DNA of 64,000 bases, from the NCBI GenBank assembly GCA_038049695.1, contig CP142451.1, positions 67,399,501-67,463,500 on the forward strand, written 5' to 3'. Of this stretch, positions 36,799 through 48,346 are shown one piece after another. A program made the translations under genes and the position numbers. Source of the DNA: Cinnamomum chago (taxonomy: Eukaryota; Streptophyta; Magnoliopsida; Laurales; Lauraceae). Numbering within the stretch: position 1 is the stretch's first letter; every line of letters starts with the position of its first letter. Under the pieces are notes generated by a model. The model saw only the letters and a list, made by a program, of their open reading frames with translations. It ran no database searches and was not told the DNA's origin.

Positions 36799-37875
36799 CC
36801 CCAAACTTTAATTTGGATATTCCTTCAAAAATCCTTTATAGAAAATCCTTCAATGGAGTACTTCTGCGTTGCTTGTCGCAACAAGAGGCCGAGAAAACAC
36901 TCAAAGAAGTTCATGCTGGTCTTTGTGGAGCCCATCAGGCTGGTCCTAAGCTTTACAATGAGATAAAAAGGTTAGGTTATTATTGGCCTACCATGGTAGC
37001 TGACGATATGCAATTTGCTAAGCGCTGCCGACAATGCCAAGTTCATGGAGGTTATGTCCACATGCCTCCAGAATGGCTACACCCCACAGCAATCTCATGG
37101 CCTTTTGAAGCTTGGGGTATGGACATCATAGGTCTTATATCTCCCCTATCAAGCAAAGGTCATCGCTTCATCTTCGCCGCTACTGATTATTTCTCCAAGT
37201 GGTCAAAAGCGTTTGCGCTCAGTGAAATAAAGACCTCATCAGTCCTTCAGTTCTCGCTTACCAACATTATTTGTCGCTTCGGCATACCTAAAAGATTCAT
37301 CCATGATAACGGACCACAATTCCAAGATCACAGATTCTACAGGTTCTGCAACAAGTACAAAATCCAAAGTTGTCATCGACTCCATATAATGCGGCAGCGA
37401 ATGGACTAGCAGAAGCCTTTAACAAGACACTCTTCAAATTTCTTAAAAAATTGGTATCTAGTCACAAAAGAGACTGGGGAGACAAACTACCAGAAGCTTT
37501 GTGGGCTTATCGAACCACCGTTCGAGGTCCAACCCATAGTACACCATTCTCATTGGTCTATAGATACGAAGTTGTTGTCCCTTTGAAAGTACAAATTCCT
37601 TCCCTAAGGGTATCTTTGCAAAATGACATGACGCAAGAAAGCAATGTCAAATTGAAACTCCAAGAGCTAGATAATCTCGATGAGAGACAGCTTGAGGCTC
37701 TACAAAGCATTGAGCTTTACCAAGCACGCATGGCAGGATCTTTCGAAAAGAAGGTCAGGCAACGTGCCTACAAAAAGGGAGATTTGGTTCTTGCAGTAAA
37801 AAGGCCAATGGTTTTCTCCCACAAATCCAAAGACAAGTTCGAACCAAAATGGGAAGGACCCTTCGTCATCGACAA
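36799..37875 (+). pseudogene. Tat copy II integrase fragment
   Basis: Starts in the segment before the zinc finger and reads through the HHCC finger (HAGLCGAH ... CRQC), the core with WGMDIIG and HDNGPQF, then a one-base shift near 37375. It continues in another frame with ANGLAEAFNKTL and the C-terminal KGDLVLAVKRPM region. It ends mid-domain at 37875 where the 3' LTR of the main Tat element begins. The 3' UTR of the same old element resumes at about 63379. Confidence 0.85.
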
Positions 37876-38119
37876 TGATGGTCCCGGCTTTTGTCTTTTT
37901 CCAAAGCTGCCTCCGCCCCGGGGCTGACGGGGTATGGTGGAGGGAAAAAGGAAAAGCGGGCATCAGCTTTTTTGTACGGGTATGCCAATTTCTCTTTAAT
38001 ACTTGGAATTTAGAAATGGTGATCCGGAGATCCACCTTCACAAGTAAAAAGGGAAATGAAACTTTTTTCTAGTTTTCCATTGCATACATATTTTAATAAA
38101 AGAGACAGTTTTGTTTGAA

Positions 38120-38192
38120 TGCCGTGAAAGGCGTTTTTGTGCCGTAGAAGGCGGTTTGGTGCCGTTGGAGGCGATTTTGCCATGAAAGGCGA
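38120..38192 (-). repeat. Mini-hairpin repeats near the LTR end
   Basis: Four units reading, on the minus strand, CGCCTTTCATGGCA, CGCCTCCAACGGCA, CGCCTTCTACGGCA and CGCCTTTCACGGCA. They also occur in the 5' LTR (62047-62118). Each can pair GCC with GGC around a six-base loop. Confidence 0.7.
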
Positions 38193-38715
38193 TTTACAAA
38201 TCTTATCAATAATGAAAGACAAGAGATGTGATTTTTTGTCTCTTTAGAAAAAATACAATTTACAACAGAAAAGTAAGAAAAAGGAATCTAACTTCTCATG
38301 CGATTGTGGGAGGGCTCGTTCAGATCGATGGTCGCGAGTCATGTATGGGCTCCGCCATTGTCCTTCAGATGAGAACATAGTGCTTGATTTCTTGGCTTGG
38401 CTCCAACCTCAGATTTTTAGAGGATAAGGACCAAGATAAGGTCCTATATCCGGTAAAAAACTGAGTAGACGGGCTGAAAAGCCGCATCTAGCCATGTTGG
38501 ATAGAAGGAGAGGTGGTCTTTGGGGGGGTGGCCCCCCAAGGGGCTTCAATCACCTTGTTGAACTTGTTGCAGCAGAGTTTTCTTGAAGGAGCAGGGTTGT
38601 AGAGATTTCTCCAAGGATTTTTGAATGATTTTCTGGCGATTTTTCCGGATCTGTGGCGATTTTCCCGGATCCTTCTGTGTGTGTCCCCCTCCTTGAAATG
38701 CTTGGAGGGGACTCC

Positions 38716-38723
38716 TATTTATA
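38716..38723 (-). promoter_or_regulatory. TATA box of the Tat 3' LTR
   Basis: Minus strand reads CTATAAATAGGAG, a strong plant TATA box, about 840 bp before the LTR end. The 5' LTR has the same site at 62642-62649. Confidence 0.65.
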
Positions 38724-39369
38724 GGCCTTTAGGTAGCCTTTAGGAGTGATTTATGAGCCTTTATGGTAATAAAGCTCATTAAGGGAGGAGTTACGAGTTT
38801 AATTGCTTTTTGTTTTGTAACTCCTGACCCTTGGATTTCATTGGCCGGAGGAGAGTCATGGGCATTTAATCGCCTTTAATCTCCATTATGTTAGGAGTTT
38901 CATGGCTTGAATGCCATGATTGCTTGGACTTGTAACTCCTGAACGGAGGCTTCTGATTGGGCCGTTCAAGATAATGGGTTAATGACCGCATTAACTTGCC
39001 ATAAACGGGCCAATTGATTGCACTAAGTGGCCACCGTGGTAGCTGAAGAGTCGCAGGCCATGTTGCGTCTCTTGGAATTCCCTTTGCGATGATCATCGAT
39101 GGATCCTTATGTAAATCAACATCAGATGATCATGTAGTTTCAGACATTGGTTGATACCAGCGGGCCGACAGCATCTGTCCAGTCGATTTCGCGATCGGGC
39201 GGGCAGAAAGTGCACTTTTTGGTTGTTCAGCTGGCGATCAACGAAGTCTTTGAAGTTCTTGGAAGGATTCCTGTGATCTTGGCGAATATCGGCGAATTTG
39301 GAGCCTCAAAAGTCTGAATCTGGAAAAATCACAGGGACAGAACAACTCGTCTCGCGAAAACGGACGAAA

Positions 39370-39540
39370 CGGGGGGTCCCAGGGCGAAATCGGCGCCCCG
39401 GACCTCCCAGGGTCGCCGGCCCCATGGTCTCTGGCGACCATGGGCCATGGTCGCCGGCGACCATGGCCCAGGGTCGCAGGCCTGGCCCAGGGTCGCGGGG
39501 CTCTGCGACCCTGGGGGGAAAATTGCTTCCCGGGGCCCGT
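39370..39540. repeat. GC-rich palindromic cluster in the Tat LTR
   Basis: Overlapping inverted motifs built on GGTCGCCGGCGACC, CCATGGCC and CAGGGTCGC in a locally very GC-rich tract. In the right-hand LTR the sequence is cut within this cluster at 63367. Confidence 0.7.
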
Positions 39541-39731
39541 TTCTTGCCGTTTTTCGTCGTTTTTCGCTTCCGTTTTTTTTGTTTGTTTTCTATGACATTT
39601 CTCCACATTTTTTGCTTGATTTCCCTCTGAAAAACATGATGAGAATCCTTGCAAATTGGTTTGCAAAGTTTCTGATTTTCCGGGAAAAGCCGAGCGCAGA
39701 ACTGCTGATTTTCCGCCAGAAGCTGAAACAG

Positions 39732-40270
39732 GGTCAAACGATGTCGGAATGACCTGAAATTTGAGGTGAAGCTTCTTGAGCATTAAATAAGACCAACCAT
39801 GGGATTTCTTTTGAGTCTTGAAGCCGTTTGGGGTCATGCAAATGCTTGCCTTTGATTTCACTGCGAGGGAAATGCCAAACTTTGACTTTCGGTCAAACGA
39901 TGTCCGATTGACCTGAAATTCGACGTGTGACTCCCTCATCAGTAGTTAAGACCAACCATAGGCTTTCGTTTGAGTTTTGAAGCCATTTGGGGTCATGCAA
40001 ACGCTTGCCTTTGATGTCACCGCGAGGGAAATGTCGAGCTTTGACTTTTGGTCAAACGATGTCCGATTGACCTGAAATTTGATGGGTAGCTTCCTCATCA
40101 GTAGATAAGACCAACCATAAGCTTTCGTTTGAGTTTTGAAGCCGTTTGGGGTCATGCAAATGCTCGCCTTTATTTCACCGTGAGGGAAATGCCGAGCTTT
40201 GACTTTCGGTCAAACGATGTCCGATTGACCTGAAATTTGATGGGGAGCCTATTGGAGTTATTTTGAGATG
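39732..40270 (-). repeat. 159-bp tandem repeat in the Tat LTR
   Basis: Four units starting at GGTCAAACGATGTC (39732, 39891, 40050, 40208), spaced 159, 159 and 158 bp. They contain a GACCAACCATAGGCTTTCGT-like block and GTTTGGGGTCATGCAAA. The last unit is partial. Confidence 0.85.
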
Positions 40271-40544
40271 ATCCACAAGCTCCGAATTGGGTGCCATGGT
40301 CCCGGGGTGCTCAGCTGCCGGGAGCTGCTGCTTAGCTGTTGGAGAAGTGAAGCTAGGCCAAATGATATCGAAATGACCCGAAACTTCATGTGTACCTCTC
40401 TTTTGGTTCTTTTGAGTGACTTTGCAGTTTTTGTTTGATTCTGACAAGATCTGATGCTTGAAGTGGCGCCTGCCTATTTTGGTAGGATGCAGCTCCGTGT
40501 AGCTTTTGGTGTGAAGAGGCAAAGTGACATTTTTGGTGTCAACA

Positions 40545-40559
40545 AATGCCCCCTCGAGG
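40545..40559 (-). other. Polypurine tract of the main Tat element
   Basis: Minus strand reads CCTCGAGGGGGCATT directly before the LTR start TGTTGACACC. This is where plus-strand DNA synthesis would be primed. Confidence 0.65.
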
Positions 40560-40736
40560 TACAGCGTCGATATAGCTTTTGTAGTCGATGTGCCTCGAAT
40601 AGAATCTTGAAGAAGAGCTTCTGACTTGACCAAGAGTCTTTGAGCATTTTTTTTTTATGGAGTAGCCTTTTGAGCTTCCAGGGGATTTTATGGTAGTGAG
40701 AGGGATCACGTACCACCTTAAGGCAAGATTTTGAGA

Positions 40737-40950
40737 ATGACATTTGGATTTGGATTTGGTTTTGGTTTTTTGGTTTTGATTTTGACCTTGTGACCTAACA
40801 AGCTGTATGTGGCAGGTTAGGGGGTCAGGTTTTTGGTTTTGATTTTGACCTTGTGACCCAACAAGCTGTATGTGGCAAGTTAGGGGGTCGGGTTTTGATT
40901 TTTGGTTTTGGTCTTGTGACCTAACAGGCTGTATGTGGCGAGTTAGGGGA
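40737..40950 (+). repeat. 70-bp tandem repeat upstream of the antisense ORF
   Basis: Three units of about 70 bp with TTGACCTTGTGACCTAACAA, GCTGTATGTGGCAGGTTAGG and TTTTGGTTTTG tracts. 40950-41560 then has AT-rich sequence with repeated GAGAATATCTCNAA-like segments (41285-41490), no coding frame. Confidence 0.65.
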
Positions 40951-41569
40951 CCATGGTTTGGTTTTTTGGTTCACTCTTTGGGACAATTTTGGGTCCATTG
41001 GAGTGGTTTGGGCTTTTGTGGAATGTCAATTTCAAGATTTTGGCTTAATTTGGTTCATGAGGTGGGATGGTTTGGATTTTTGGAAACTCATGAAGCTTGG
41101 ATTTTTGTATGGTATGGTCCAATCAACTCAAAAGAGGCATGGGACCATTTTTGTACGCTCTTGGTAAGAGAAATTTTGACTAAAAGCCACTTTTAGTGCC
41201 TAGGTGGTCAAACCTGGCTCATATGGGCTAACCCATGGGACCTTAAGCTTTGAAGGATGGCTTAGATCTCATATGGTGTCACTTTGTAAAGAATATCTAA
41301 AGATATCTCCTTTGGGTGGAGAATATCTAAAAATATCCTTACTTTGAGAGATTTTCTCAAGTTTCCTTGATTTTGGGAGAGATTCTCTCAAAATATCTTT
41401 CTTTGGGAGAGAATATCTCTCATTCCCTTTCTTTTTGGAGAGAATTTCTCAAAGAATCTTTGTTTTGGGAGAGAATATCCCAAGTTTCCTTTTCTTTTGG
41501 GAAGGTTGCTAATTTTTAGCCCTTTCCTCCTTGCTTTTCTCTTGTTTCCTCTTTTGGTTTGCTCTCTTC

Positions 41570-41577
41570 TATAAAAG
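41570..41577 (+). promoter_or_regulatory. TATA box of the antisense ORF
   Basis: TATAAAAG in a pyrimidine-rich setting, 121 bp upstream of ATG 41698 and pointing the same way, opposite to gag-pol. It suggests the extra ORF has its own promoter. Inferred from motif and spacing. Confidence 0.6.
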
Positions 41578-41697
41578 CAATTGAGGTGGGATCTCTTGCT
41601 CCTATTGCTTTCTTTTTGCAAAAGTCTTCAAGAGTTGCTCTAAGATCAAGAATCCTCCTTCTTCAAGAGTCTTCAAGTTCTTCTTTCTTCTCCATCC

Positions 41698-42941
41698 ATG
41701 GCTTCAAGTAAGTTTTTTATTTCTTTTTACAAGAAATTCCATGTAAAGAAAGTTTCATCATTTTTTTCTTCTCTTTTTTTTTTTTCTTTTGGACATGTTC
41801 TTTTCTTTTTTTTTTTTACACGCCCTTTTTTCCTTTTTTTTTTCTTTCTTCTTCCTTTTTTTTTTCTTTTCTCTTTTTTTTTTGCTGGGCCCATGGGCCA
41901 CGGCCTGTGGGCTTCGGCCTGTGGGCCAGCCCATAATTTTTTTCTTTTTTTTTTTCTTCTTTTTTTTTTTTTAAAAAAGAACTTTCCTTTCTCCCCTTTT
42001 TGTATCATCATGATAATGAGGTTTCATGCATTTCAAGATGTTTATGCATTTTTTTTTTTGATGCATCAAGATAGAAGGCTAGAGTTTCTATGTTAAGTCA
42101 ACATGAATTTTGACTTAGACAAAGTTTGATTTTGACCAAGTTGGGTTGGAATTGGTCAAATTTTGTCAAGGTTTTCCTAGCATCTAGTGCATGATGATTT
42201 TCTTTTATGCATGATTTTTGGTAAATTGAATTGGGAGCATGATGATGATGCACACCTGGAAATCTTTTGCAAGTCTTGAGATTTGAAGCTCGCAGCAATG
42301 TTGAGCTCTTTCTTTAGTCTTGCGGGGGTTTCGAGGAGCTTTTTGCAAGTTTTGGGATTTGAAGCTAGCAGCAATGTTGAGCTCTTTTCCGATTCTTGCA
42401 GAAATTTGAGAAGACTGTCTTGATCTCGCAGCAATGTTTGAGTTCGAGTCTTCTTTGAGAATCCTTCATTGATCATGAGCTCGCAGCGATGTTGAGCTCA
42501 TCTTCAGGCTTCCTTTCTTTTCGGGGTGATTCCCTTTTCTTCGGAATTGCCCCGGAGTCATGCCAAAATTTCGCTAGGATTTTTTTTAGCAAAATTCTGT
42601 CATTCTGTTGATTGATTTTTTTTTTCAATCTTTGCAGGTAGTTCCTCCAGAACGAACAAGGGTAAGAAGCCCGTTACCGATGCACCTCGTCGATCTGCCA
42701 GATCTTCCAATGCGGCTGTACAGCAGGCCTGGGAGAAGCTCCAGTATGTGGAGAGAAACTTGGAAGAGTGTGACTCGCTCAACCGAGATGAGATGAGATA
42801 GCGACTGATCGCTCTCAAGGATGAGGAGTTTTACAAGATTATGGCAAAATCTTGAAGAAGCGCGGCCTGGAGACTCTGACGGATGAAGCCAAGAGTTTGC
42901 TTGAGGAGTTGAAAGCTTGGCTGGAGAGCATTTTTGGCTGA
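41698..42941 (+). pseudogene. Tat antisense extra ORF (two exons, damaged)
   Basis: Exon 1 is ATGGCTTCAA (41698-41707) followed by donor GTAAGT. After a T-rich 930-base intron (41708-42637) with a pyrimidine tract and TTTGCAG acceptor, exon 2 starts at 42638, completing a Ser codon. The protein would begin MASSSSRTNKGKKPV, then AWEKLQYVERNLEECDSLNR. An in-frame TAG is at 42799-42801, and a frameshift near 42840 leads to GKILKKRGLETLTDEA and the end KAWLESIFG. The end is homologous to 8896-9010 of Tat copy I, also antisense to pol. Only about 100 codons remain here, far fewer than in copy I. Function unknown. Confidence 0.65.
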
Positions 42942-43199
42942 GTCCCTTTTTTTTTTGTAACAGAAACTCTCTCTCTCTTTTTATATACCACATGTATTTT
43001 TTTTTGGTATACATTTTTGTAGTGCTTGTGAACACTTTTCTTTTCTTCTTTTTTTTTTTTTTGGTACCACATGTTTTTTTTGGTACTTTCTTTTTTTGTT
43101 TTCCCTACGCTCACTCAAATATTGTGATTAAAGTGATTGCTAAATGGGATGTGATCAAAAGTTTGTCATTTTGTGAGAAATCTTTTGACAAATGATTGT

Positions 43200-43795
43200 T
43201 TTGGCATGGGAGCCAGTTTTTGAGACATGTTTTGGCATGGGAGCCAGATTTTGTTCACGGCATGAAAGCCAAATTTCGGGTGGCATCTATAGCCGGATTT
43301 GGATGGCATCTATAGCCGGTTTGTTTTGAAAACCAGTTTGTTTTGTTGGCATGAAAGCCGGGTTTCTGTTTTGGTTGGCGTAAAAGCCAGGTTTTTTTTT
43401 TTGATGGCATGAAAGCCGAATTTTGAGGTGGCATGAAAGCCAAATTTGGGTTTATGGCATGAGAGCCAAAATTTTTGAGATGGCATGAAAGCCAAGATTT
43501 GGTTTGTGGCATGAGAGCCAGTTTTGTTTTTGGTGTAAGAACCAGATTTTGTTTTTGGCATGAAAGCCGAAATTTCTTCTTTTTTTTTTGGCATGGAAGC
43601 CAGATTTTTTGTTTTTGGCATGAAAGCCAGATTTTTTTTTTGAAAACCGAGTTTTGTTTTGTTGGCATGGAAGCCGAATTTTGATTTTTGGCATGAAAGC
43701 CGGATTTTTGATTTTTTGGCGTGAAAGCCGGATTTTTGGCATGGAAGCCGGGTTTTTTGGCGTGAAAGCCAGGTTTTTGGTTTTCAAAAATGCAA
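43200..43795 (-). repeat. Tat 3'-UTR tandem repeat B, main element
   Basis: More than twenty GGCATGAAAGCC-type units (plus strand) with T-rich spacers; the reverse complement of the array at 7936-8690. 42942-43199 before it is T-rich without features. Confidence 0.85.
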
Positions 43796-44225
43796 GTATC
43801 GACTAAAAGTCGCCTCCCTGCTGAATGGTATTGCAAGTATCGATGGAATGTCGCTTCCTTGCTCATTCGGTTGCGAGTATCGATGGAATGTCGCCTCCTC
43901 GTGGATTTGGGTGCAAGTATCGACTAAGCGTCGCTTCCCTGCTTTTGTCCTCAAAAATTTTGTTTTGTGGGTATCGATGGAATGTCGCTTCCCCACGATT
44001 TTTGAAGTTTAAGGTTTTTTCGAACCTTTGTTTTGTTTTTTTTTTTGTTTGTTTTAAAATTTGGGTTGTGGATATCAACTGGAACGTTGCGTCTCCACGA
44101 TTTTTGAAATTTTGGGGTTTTGGAAGTATCGAATGGGGTTCGCATCCTTCCGGTTTTGGGTTTTGCAAGTATCGACTGAACGTCGCTTCCTTGCGGTTTT
44201 TGAAAAACCATTTTTTTGTTTAAAG
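43796..44225 (-). repeat. Tat 3'-UTR tandem repeat A, main element
   Basis: About eight units of AAGTATCGATGGAATGTCGC followed by TTCC or a close variant, reverse complement of 7431-7935. 44226-44567 connects it to the pol stop with no further features. Confidence 0.85.
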
Positions 44226-44567
44226 ACGCGAGGGTCGTAAATTTTGACTCAAAACCATTTTGGTGGTAAAAGTCGAGGTGGACTAGGGCTGAAATCCCTA
44301 GGTCCTGATTTTGTTTCAAACCATGAATTTTGGTTTCAAGGATCGAAAATTTTGGTCAAGTTTGGGAAGAAGCTCCTAAACTTGGATTTTTGGATTTGCT
44401 TTTTTTTGAACAATGAAACGATGAAAGAAACATTGTTTTGAGGGGTTTTTTTTTTTAGAAATTTCAACAAGAGGATGAAAATTTCAAAAGGAGTGGGTTT
44501 GACGAGCAGATACCTAGGAATAGGCTTTGGCCGTGTAGGCGTCGCTCTGACCCGATGGAAGAAGCCT

Positions 44568-45925
44568 TCAAGGGTAGTACCGCTTCAAGAACTTTCCATT
44601 GATGGGCAGCATACATCTGTCACCCTCCATGTTTAGAAGAGCGTATGCGCCGTTGGAGAAGACTTTGTCGATGACGAAAGGTCCCTCCCATTTTGGTTTA
44701 AATTTGCCTTTGGATTTGTTGGCAAAAACCATTGGTCTTTTTACTGTAAGAACCAAGTCTCCCTTTTTGTAGGCGCGTTGCCTGACCTTCTTGTCAAAAG
44801 ATCCTGCCATGCGTGCTTGGTAGAGTTCAATGCTTTGTAGAGCTTCGAGCCGTCTCTCATCGAGGTTATCCAGCTCTTGGAGTCTCAATTTGACATTGCT
44901 TTCTTGCGTCATGTCATTTTGTAGAGATACCCTTAAGGAAGGAATTTGAACCTCCAAAGGGACAACAGCTTCGCATCCATAGACCAAGGAGAATGGTGTG
45001 CTATGGGTTGGTCCTCGAACGGTGGTTCGATAGGCCCACAAAGCTTCAGGCAGTTTGTCGCCCCAATTTCTTTTGTGACTAGAGACCATTTTCTTGAGGA
45101 TTTTGCAGAGCGTCTTGTTGAAGGCCTCTGCTAGTCCATTCGCTGCCGGATTGTAAGGAGTTGAAGGACAACTTTGGATTTTGTATTTGTCGCAAAACCT
45201 GTAGAATCGGTGATCGCGGAACTGTGGTCCGTTATCATGGACGAATCTTTTAGGTATGCCGAAGCGACAAATGATGTTGGTGCGCAAGAAGTGAAGGACT
45301 GATGACGTCTTCATTTCACTAAGCGCGAATGCTTCTGACCACTTGGAGAAATAATCCGTAGCGGCGAAGATGAAGCGATGACCTTTGCTCGATGGAGGGG
45401 AGATAGGACCTATGATGTCCATACCCCAGGCTTCAAAAGGCCATGAGATTGCTGTAGGATGCAGCCATTCCGGAGGCATGTGGACATAATCTCCATGAAT
45501 TTGGCATTGTTGGCAGCGCTTAGCAAATTGCATTGCATCAGCCACCATGGTAGGCCAATAATAACCTAACCTTTTTATCTGATCGTAGAGCTTAGGCCCA
45601 GCCTGATGGGCTCCACAAAGACCAGCATGTACTTCTTTGAGTGTTCCCTCAGCCTCTTGTTGTGACAAGCAGCGTAGAAGTACTCCATTGTAGGATTTTC
45701 TATACAGCATTTTTGAAGGAATATCCAAATGAAAGTTTGGGGCTCGTCTTTGGATGCTTACCCGTTCTTTTGGATCTTCAGGTAGGATTCCGAACATTAT
45801 GTAATCAATGAACGGATCCCTCCAGTCGCTGATCAGAGGTTTAAGGACGGAGATCCGACTTCCAACCACTTGGTGGCATTCAGCAACTGCTTGATGTGTG
45901 TTGAGAGGAGGGAGAATCCTTTTTT
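44568..45925 (-). pseudogene. Tat integrase, main element
   Basis: The C-terminal part of Pol, about 450 residues and uninterrupted in itself. It joins element DNA to the chromosome. Motifs: HHCC zinc finger (HAGLCGAH ... CQQC), catalytic Asp in WGMDIIG, Asp in HDNGPQF and Glu in GLAEAF, the last two separated by 35 residues as expected for DD35E, then the C-terminal domain ending PKWEGPFVIDKVF and NGKFLKRYYP. It is out of frame with the RNase H part: a run of seven A at about 45920-45926 (minus strand) marks the shift, probably a one-base slip. Catalytic residues are all present. Confidence 0.9.
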
Positions 45926-47211
45926 TGACACACTGTAATTTGCATGTTTTCCCCTTCTTGGATTGCCATAGACGCAGCAAGTCCAGCCAGGGCATCTGCA
46001 CGAATGTTTCCACCTCTGAGGATGTGGGTGATATGACAGATGTCGAACTTTTGTCGAAGCGATTGTGCTTTGTTGTAGTAAGGCAATAGATCGGGCTTCC
46101 TGACTTCAAATTTCTGATTCATCTGGTTGACGATCAGTTGAGAGTCTCCAAAAGCTTCCAGCGTAGTGATGCCGGATTCAAGGGCGAGTTCCAATCCTAT
46201 GATTAGGGCTTGGTACTCAGCTGCATTGTTTGAACATGGTTCCAGTAGCGAGAATGCGTGTGGAATCATGTATTTGTCGGGATTAACAAAGAGAATGCCA
46301 ATTCCCGATATTTGATTTCCCTTTTCATTTGTCCTGGTTGCGCCATCGAAGTACATGTGCCAGGAAGCGTTTGATAAGGAAGTCTCCACACTGTAGACTG
46401 ATTCGTCTGGGAGGTCATCCATGAGTGGAGAATCTTTAGGCAATGGATGCTCCGCGAGGAAGTCTGCTAGAGCTTGGCCTTTGATTGCTTTTTGTGGTAC
46501 ATACCTAATATCAAATTGTGACAGGAGGATGGACCATTTTGCCAGTCGGGCATTGAGAGAACCTGCTTTTGTGACAAGGACCTTTAGGAGGTTGATCCTC
46601 GAAATCAGGTACACTGTGTTGGATAGCAGATAGTGACGCAGTTTTTGTACGGCGAACATCACTGCCAAGCATTCTTTTTCGACTGGAGAGTAGCGATGCT
46701 CTGCACCTACCAACATGCGGCTAAGGTAATATAGAGCAGCTTCTTTTCCCTGGTCATTCTTTTGTGCGAGTAGAGCGCCTAAAGAACAGTCAAGGGCTCT
46801 TGTGTACAAGAGGAATGGTTTTCCAGTTGTGGGGGCAGCCAACACTGGAGGTTTAGTCAGGTATGACTTGATGTCCTGGAACGCGGCTTCACATTCAGCA
46901 TCCCAGACAAAATCGACACCTTTCTTCATTAACCGAGAGAATGGACGACACTTTCCTGATAGGTTGGAGATGAACCGCCGAATGTATGCCAATCTTCCTT
47001 GGAGCCCTTTTAATTGTCTTAGGGTTCTTGGAGATGGCATTTCTAGGATAGCCTTGACTTTGGTGGGGTCAAGCTCTATGCCAGCTTTCCGTACTATGAA
47101 TCCGAGAAACTTACCCGATGAAACACCGAAGAAGCATTTGAGGGGATTCATTCGCAGTTTGTGTTTGCGAAGTCGGAGGAAGACTTCTCGAAGATCTTTG
47201 AGATGGTCTTC
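45880..47211 (-). pseudogene. Tat RT thumb, RNase H and second RNase H
   Basis: Continuation of Pol after the CACTA insertion. Codons 2-120 (from 47211) are the RT palm/thumb end (EDHLKDLREVFLRLRKHKLR, NPLKCFFGV). Residues about 125-255 are the gypsy RNase H (FLLYTRALDCSLGALLA, DFLAEHPLP). Residues about 284-415 are a second, archaeal-type RNase H with YFDGA, NAAEYQAL, FGDSQL and NIRADALA, i.e. a complete DEDD set. The second RNase H is the Tat hallmark. The frame opens at the transposon border and runs off into the integrase shift near 45925. Confidence 0.9.
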
Positions 47212-47234
47212 CACTACACCAAAAACAGCGAACA

Positions 47235-47700
47235 GGAAGTGTTCAAAACCGTTCCTATGAGAAATAGGAACGGTCCAAATCCGCTGCTAATCGCCATGTT
47301 CCTAAACCATTGGAACGGCTCTAAACCGCGCCAAATTCAAACTTTAGGAACTGTTGAAAACCGTTCCAATATTCTTAGAACCGTTCCAAATGTTGAATGT
47401 TGAGACGGTTCTTAACACTGCCAAATGACCCTTTACCGTTCCAAATACAAAAATTTGGAATGGTTGTAGTCCTTTTTGGAACGGTCCTAAACACTTATAT
47501 TTTCCAAAACCGTTCCAAATTTAGAATTTTGATAAAGTTATAAATACTTTCAGATTTTGTAGAACCGTTCCAATTTTAAGTGTCCCAATTAGTTAGTCTA
47601 TTTTGGAACGCTTTTAAACACTTTCAAAATTTCTAAAATCATTCCAAATTCTAATTTTTGATATTGGATCAGTTTTTACTATGCTAAATGACAATTTGGA
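47235..47700. repeat. CACTA subterminal repeats
   Basis: A dozen or more copies of AACCGTTCC or GGAACGGTT in both orientations, some decayed. A shorter cluster lies at the other end (53735-53805: GAAACGG, GGAACGGG, ACCGTTTC). In En/Spm-type elements such motifs bind the transposase partner protein. 47700-48346 beyond it is AT-rich then strongly pyrimidine-rich (47960-48180) and non-coding. Confidence 0.8.
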
Positions 47701-48346
47701 ACCATCCCTAATTTAATTATTATTATCATTTTTTAAATAATTTCACCGTAATTTTTTGTAGTTGCCATTAAATTCATTTTTTTTTAAATCACAAAAAAAA
47801 CCATAAATGGTAGCATTCACACCTGCACATTAATATCACACGTCATCTGTTACTTTATTTAAAAAATCAATGTACTAACTTGAATTTAAATGTGCAATTT
47901 ACAATATTTAGAAATACATAACACATATAACTCAAAATCAACCCAGAACTTTTGGAAAAGGTTTAATTCCTCCTCTTCCACCACCTGCACACACCCACTA
48001 GCTGCACCACCCTGCACACACTCACCGGCACACCCACTGCCTCCTCTTCTTTATTTCTTTCCCCCCTCTCTTCTCTCCTTCTCCCCTGCACCCATGCCTG
48101 TGCACGTCCCTCTCCCTTTCCTTTTCTTCTCTTCTCTTCCTTCCCCCACTTCTCTCCTTCCTTTCTTCCTCCCCCTGCCACCTGTACCCGCTGCACCATC
48201 ATTAGGCTCAGTATGCAACAAAAAGAAGGGGGAAGAAGACATCATCAATAGGCTTAAGAACTGAAATACAGAACAGCAAAAGCCAAATTGGTGTCAGAGT
48301 TATACGACCTTTCAATTTGTATAGCAAAAACCAATGGATAACTTAC

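Larger units (their letters stand above)
37876..40544 (-). repeat. 3' LTR of the main Tat element
   Basis: 2,669 bp. On the minus strand it starts TGTTGACACCAAAAATG, right after a purine tract, and ends GGGACCATCA. It contains a four-unit 159-bp array (39732-40270), a GC-rich palindromic cluster (39370-39540), a TATA box (38716-38723) and mini-hairpin repeats (38120-38192). Open frames inside it follow the GC-rich repeats and are not genes. Confidence 0.85.

Noticed and set aside
39238..39939. Overlapping open frames of 100-230 codons on both strands
   Set aside because: They lie inside the Tat LTR, follow its GC-rich palindromes and 159-bp repeats, and are not kept in the other LTR.
41727..42011. 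Lys-rich and Phe-rich proteins on opposite strands
   Set aside because: Produced by T runs in the intron of the antisense ORF.
47890..48264. Pro-rich secreted protein
   Set aside because: Pyrimidine-rich low-complexity DNA inside the CACTA; no supporting motif on either strand.
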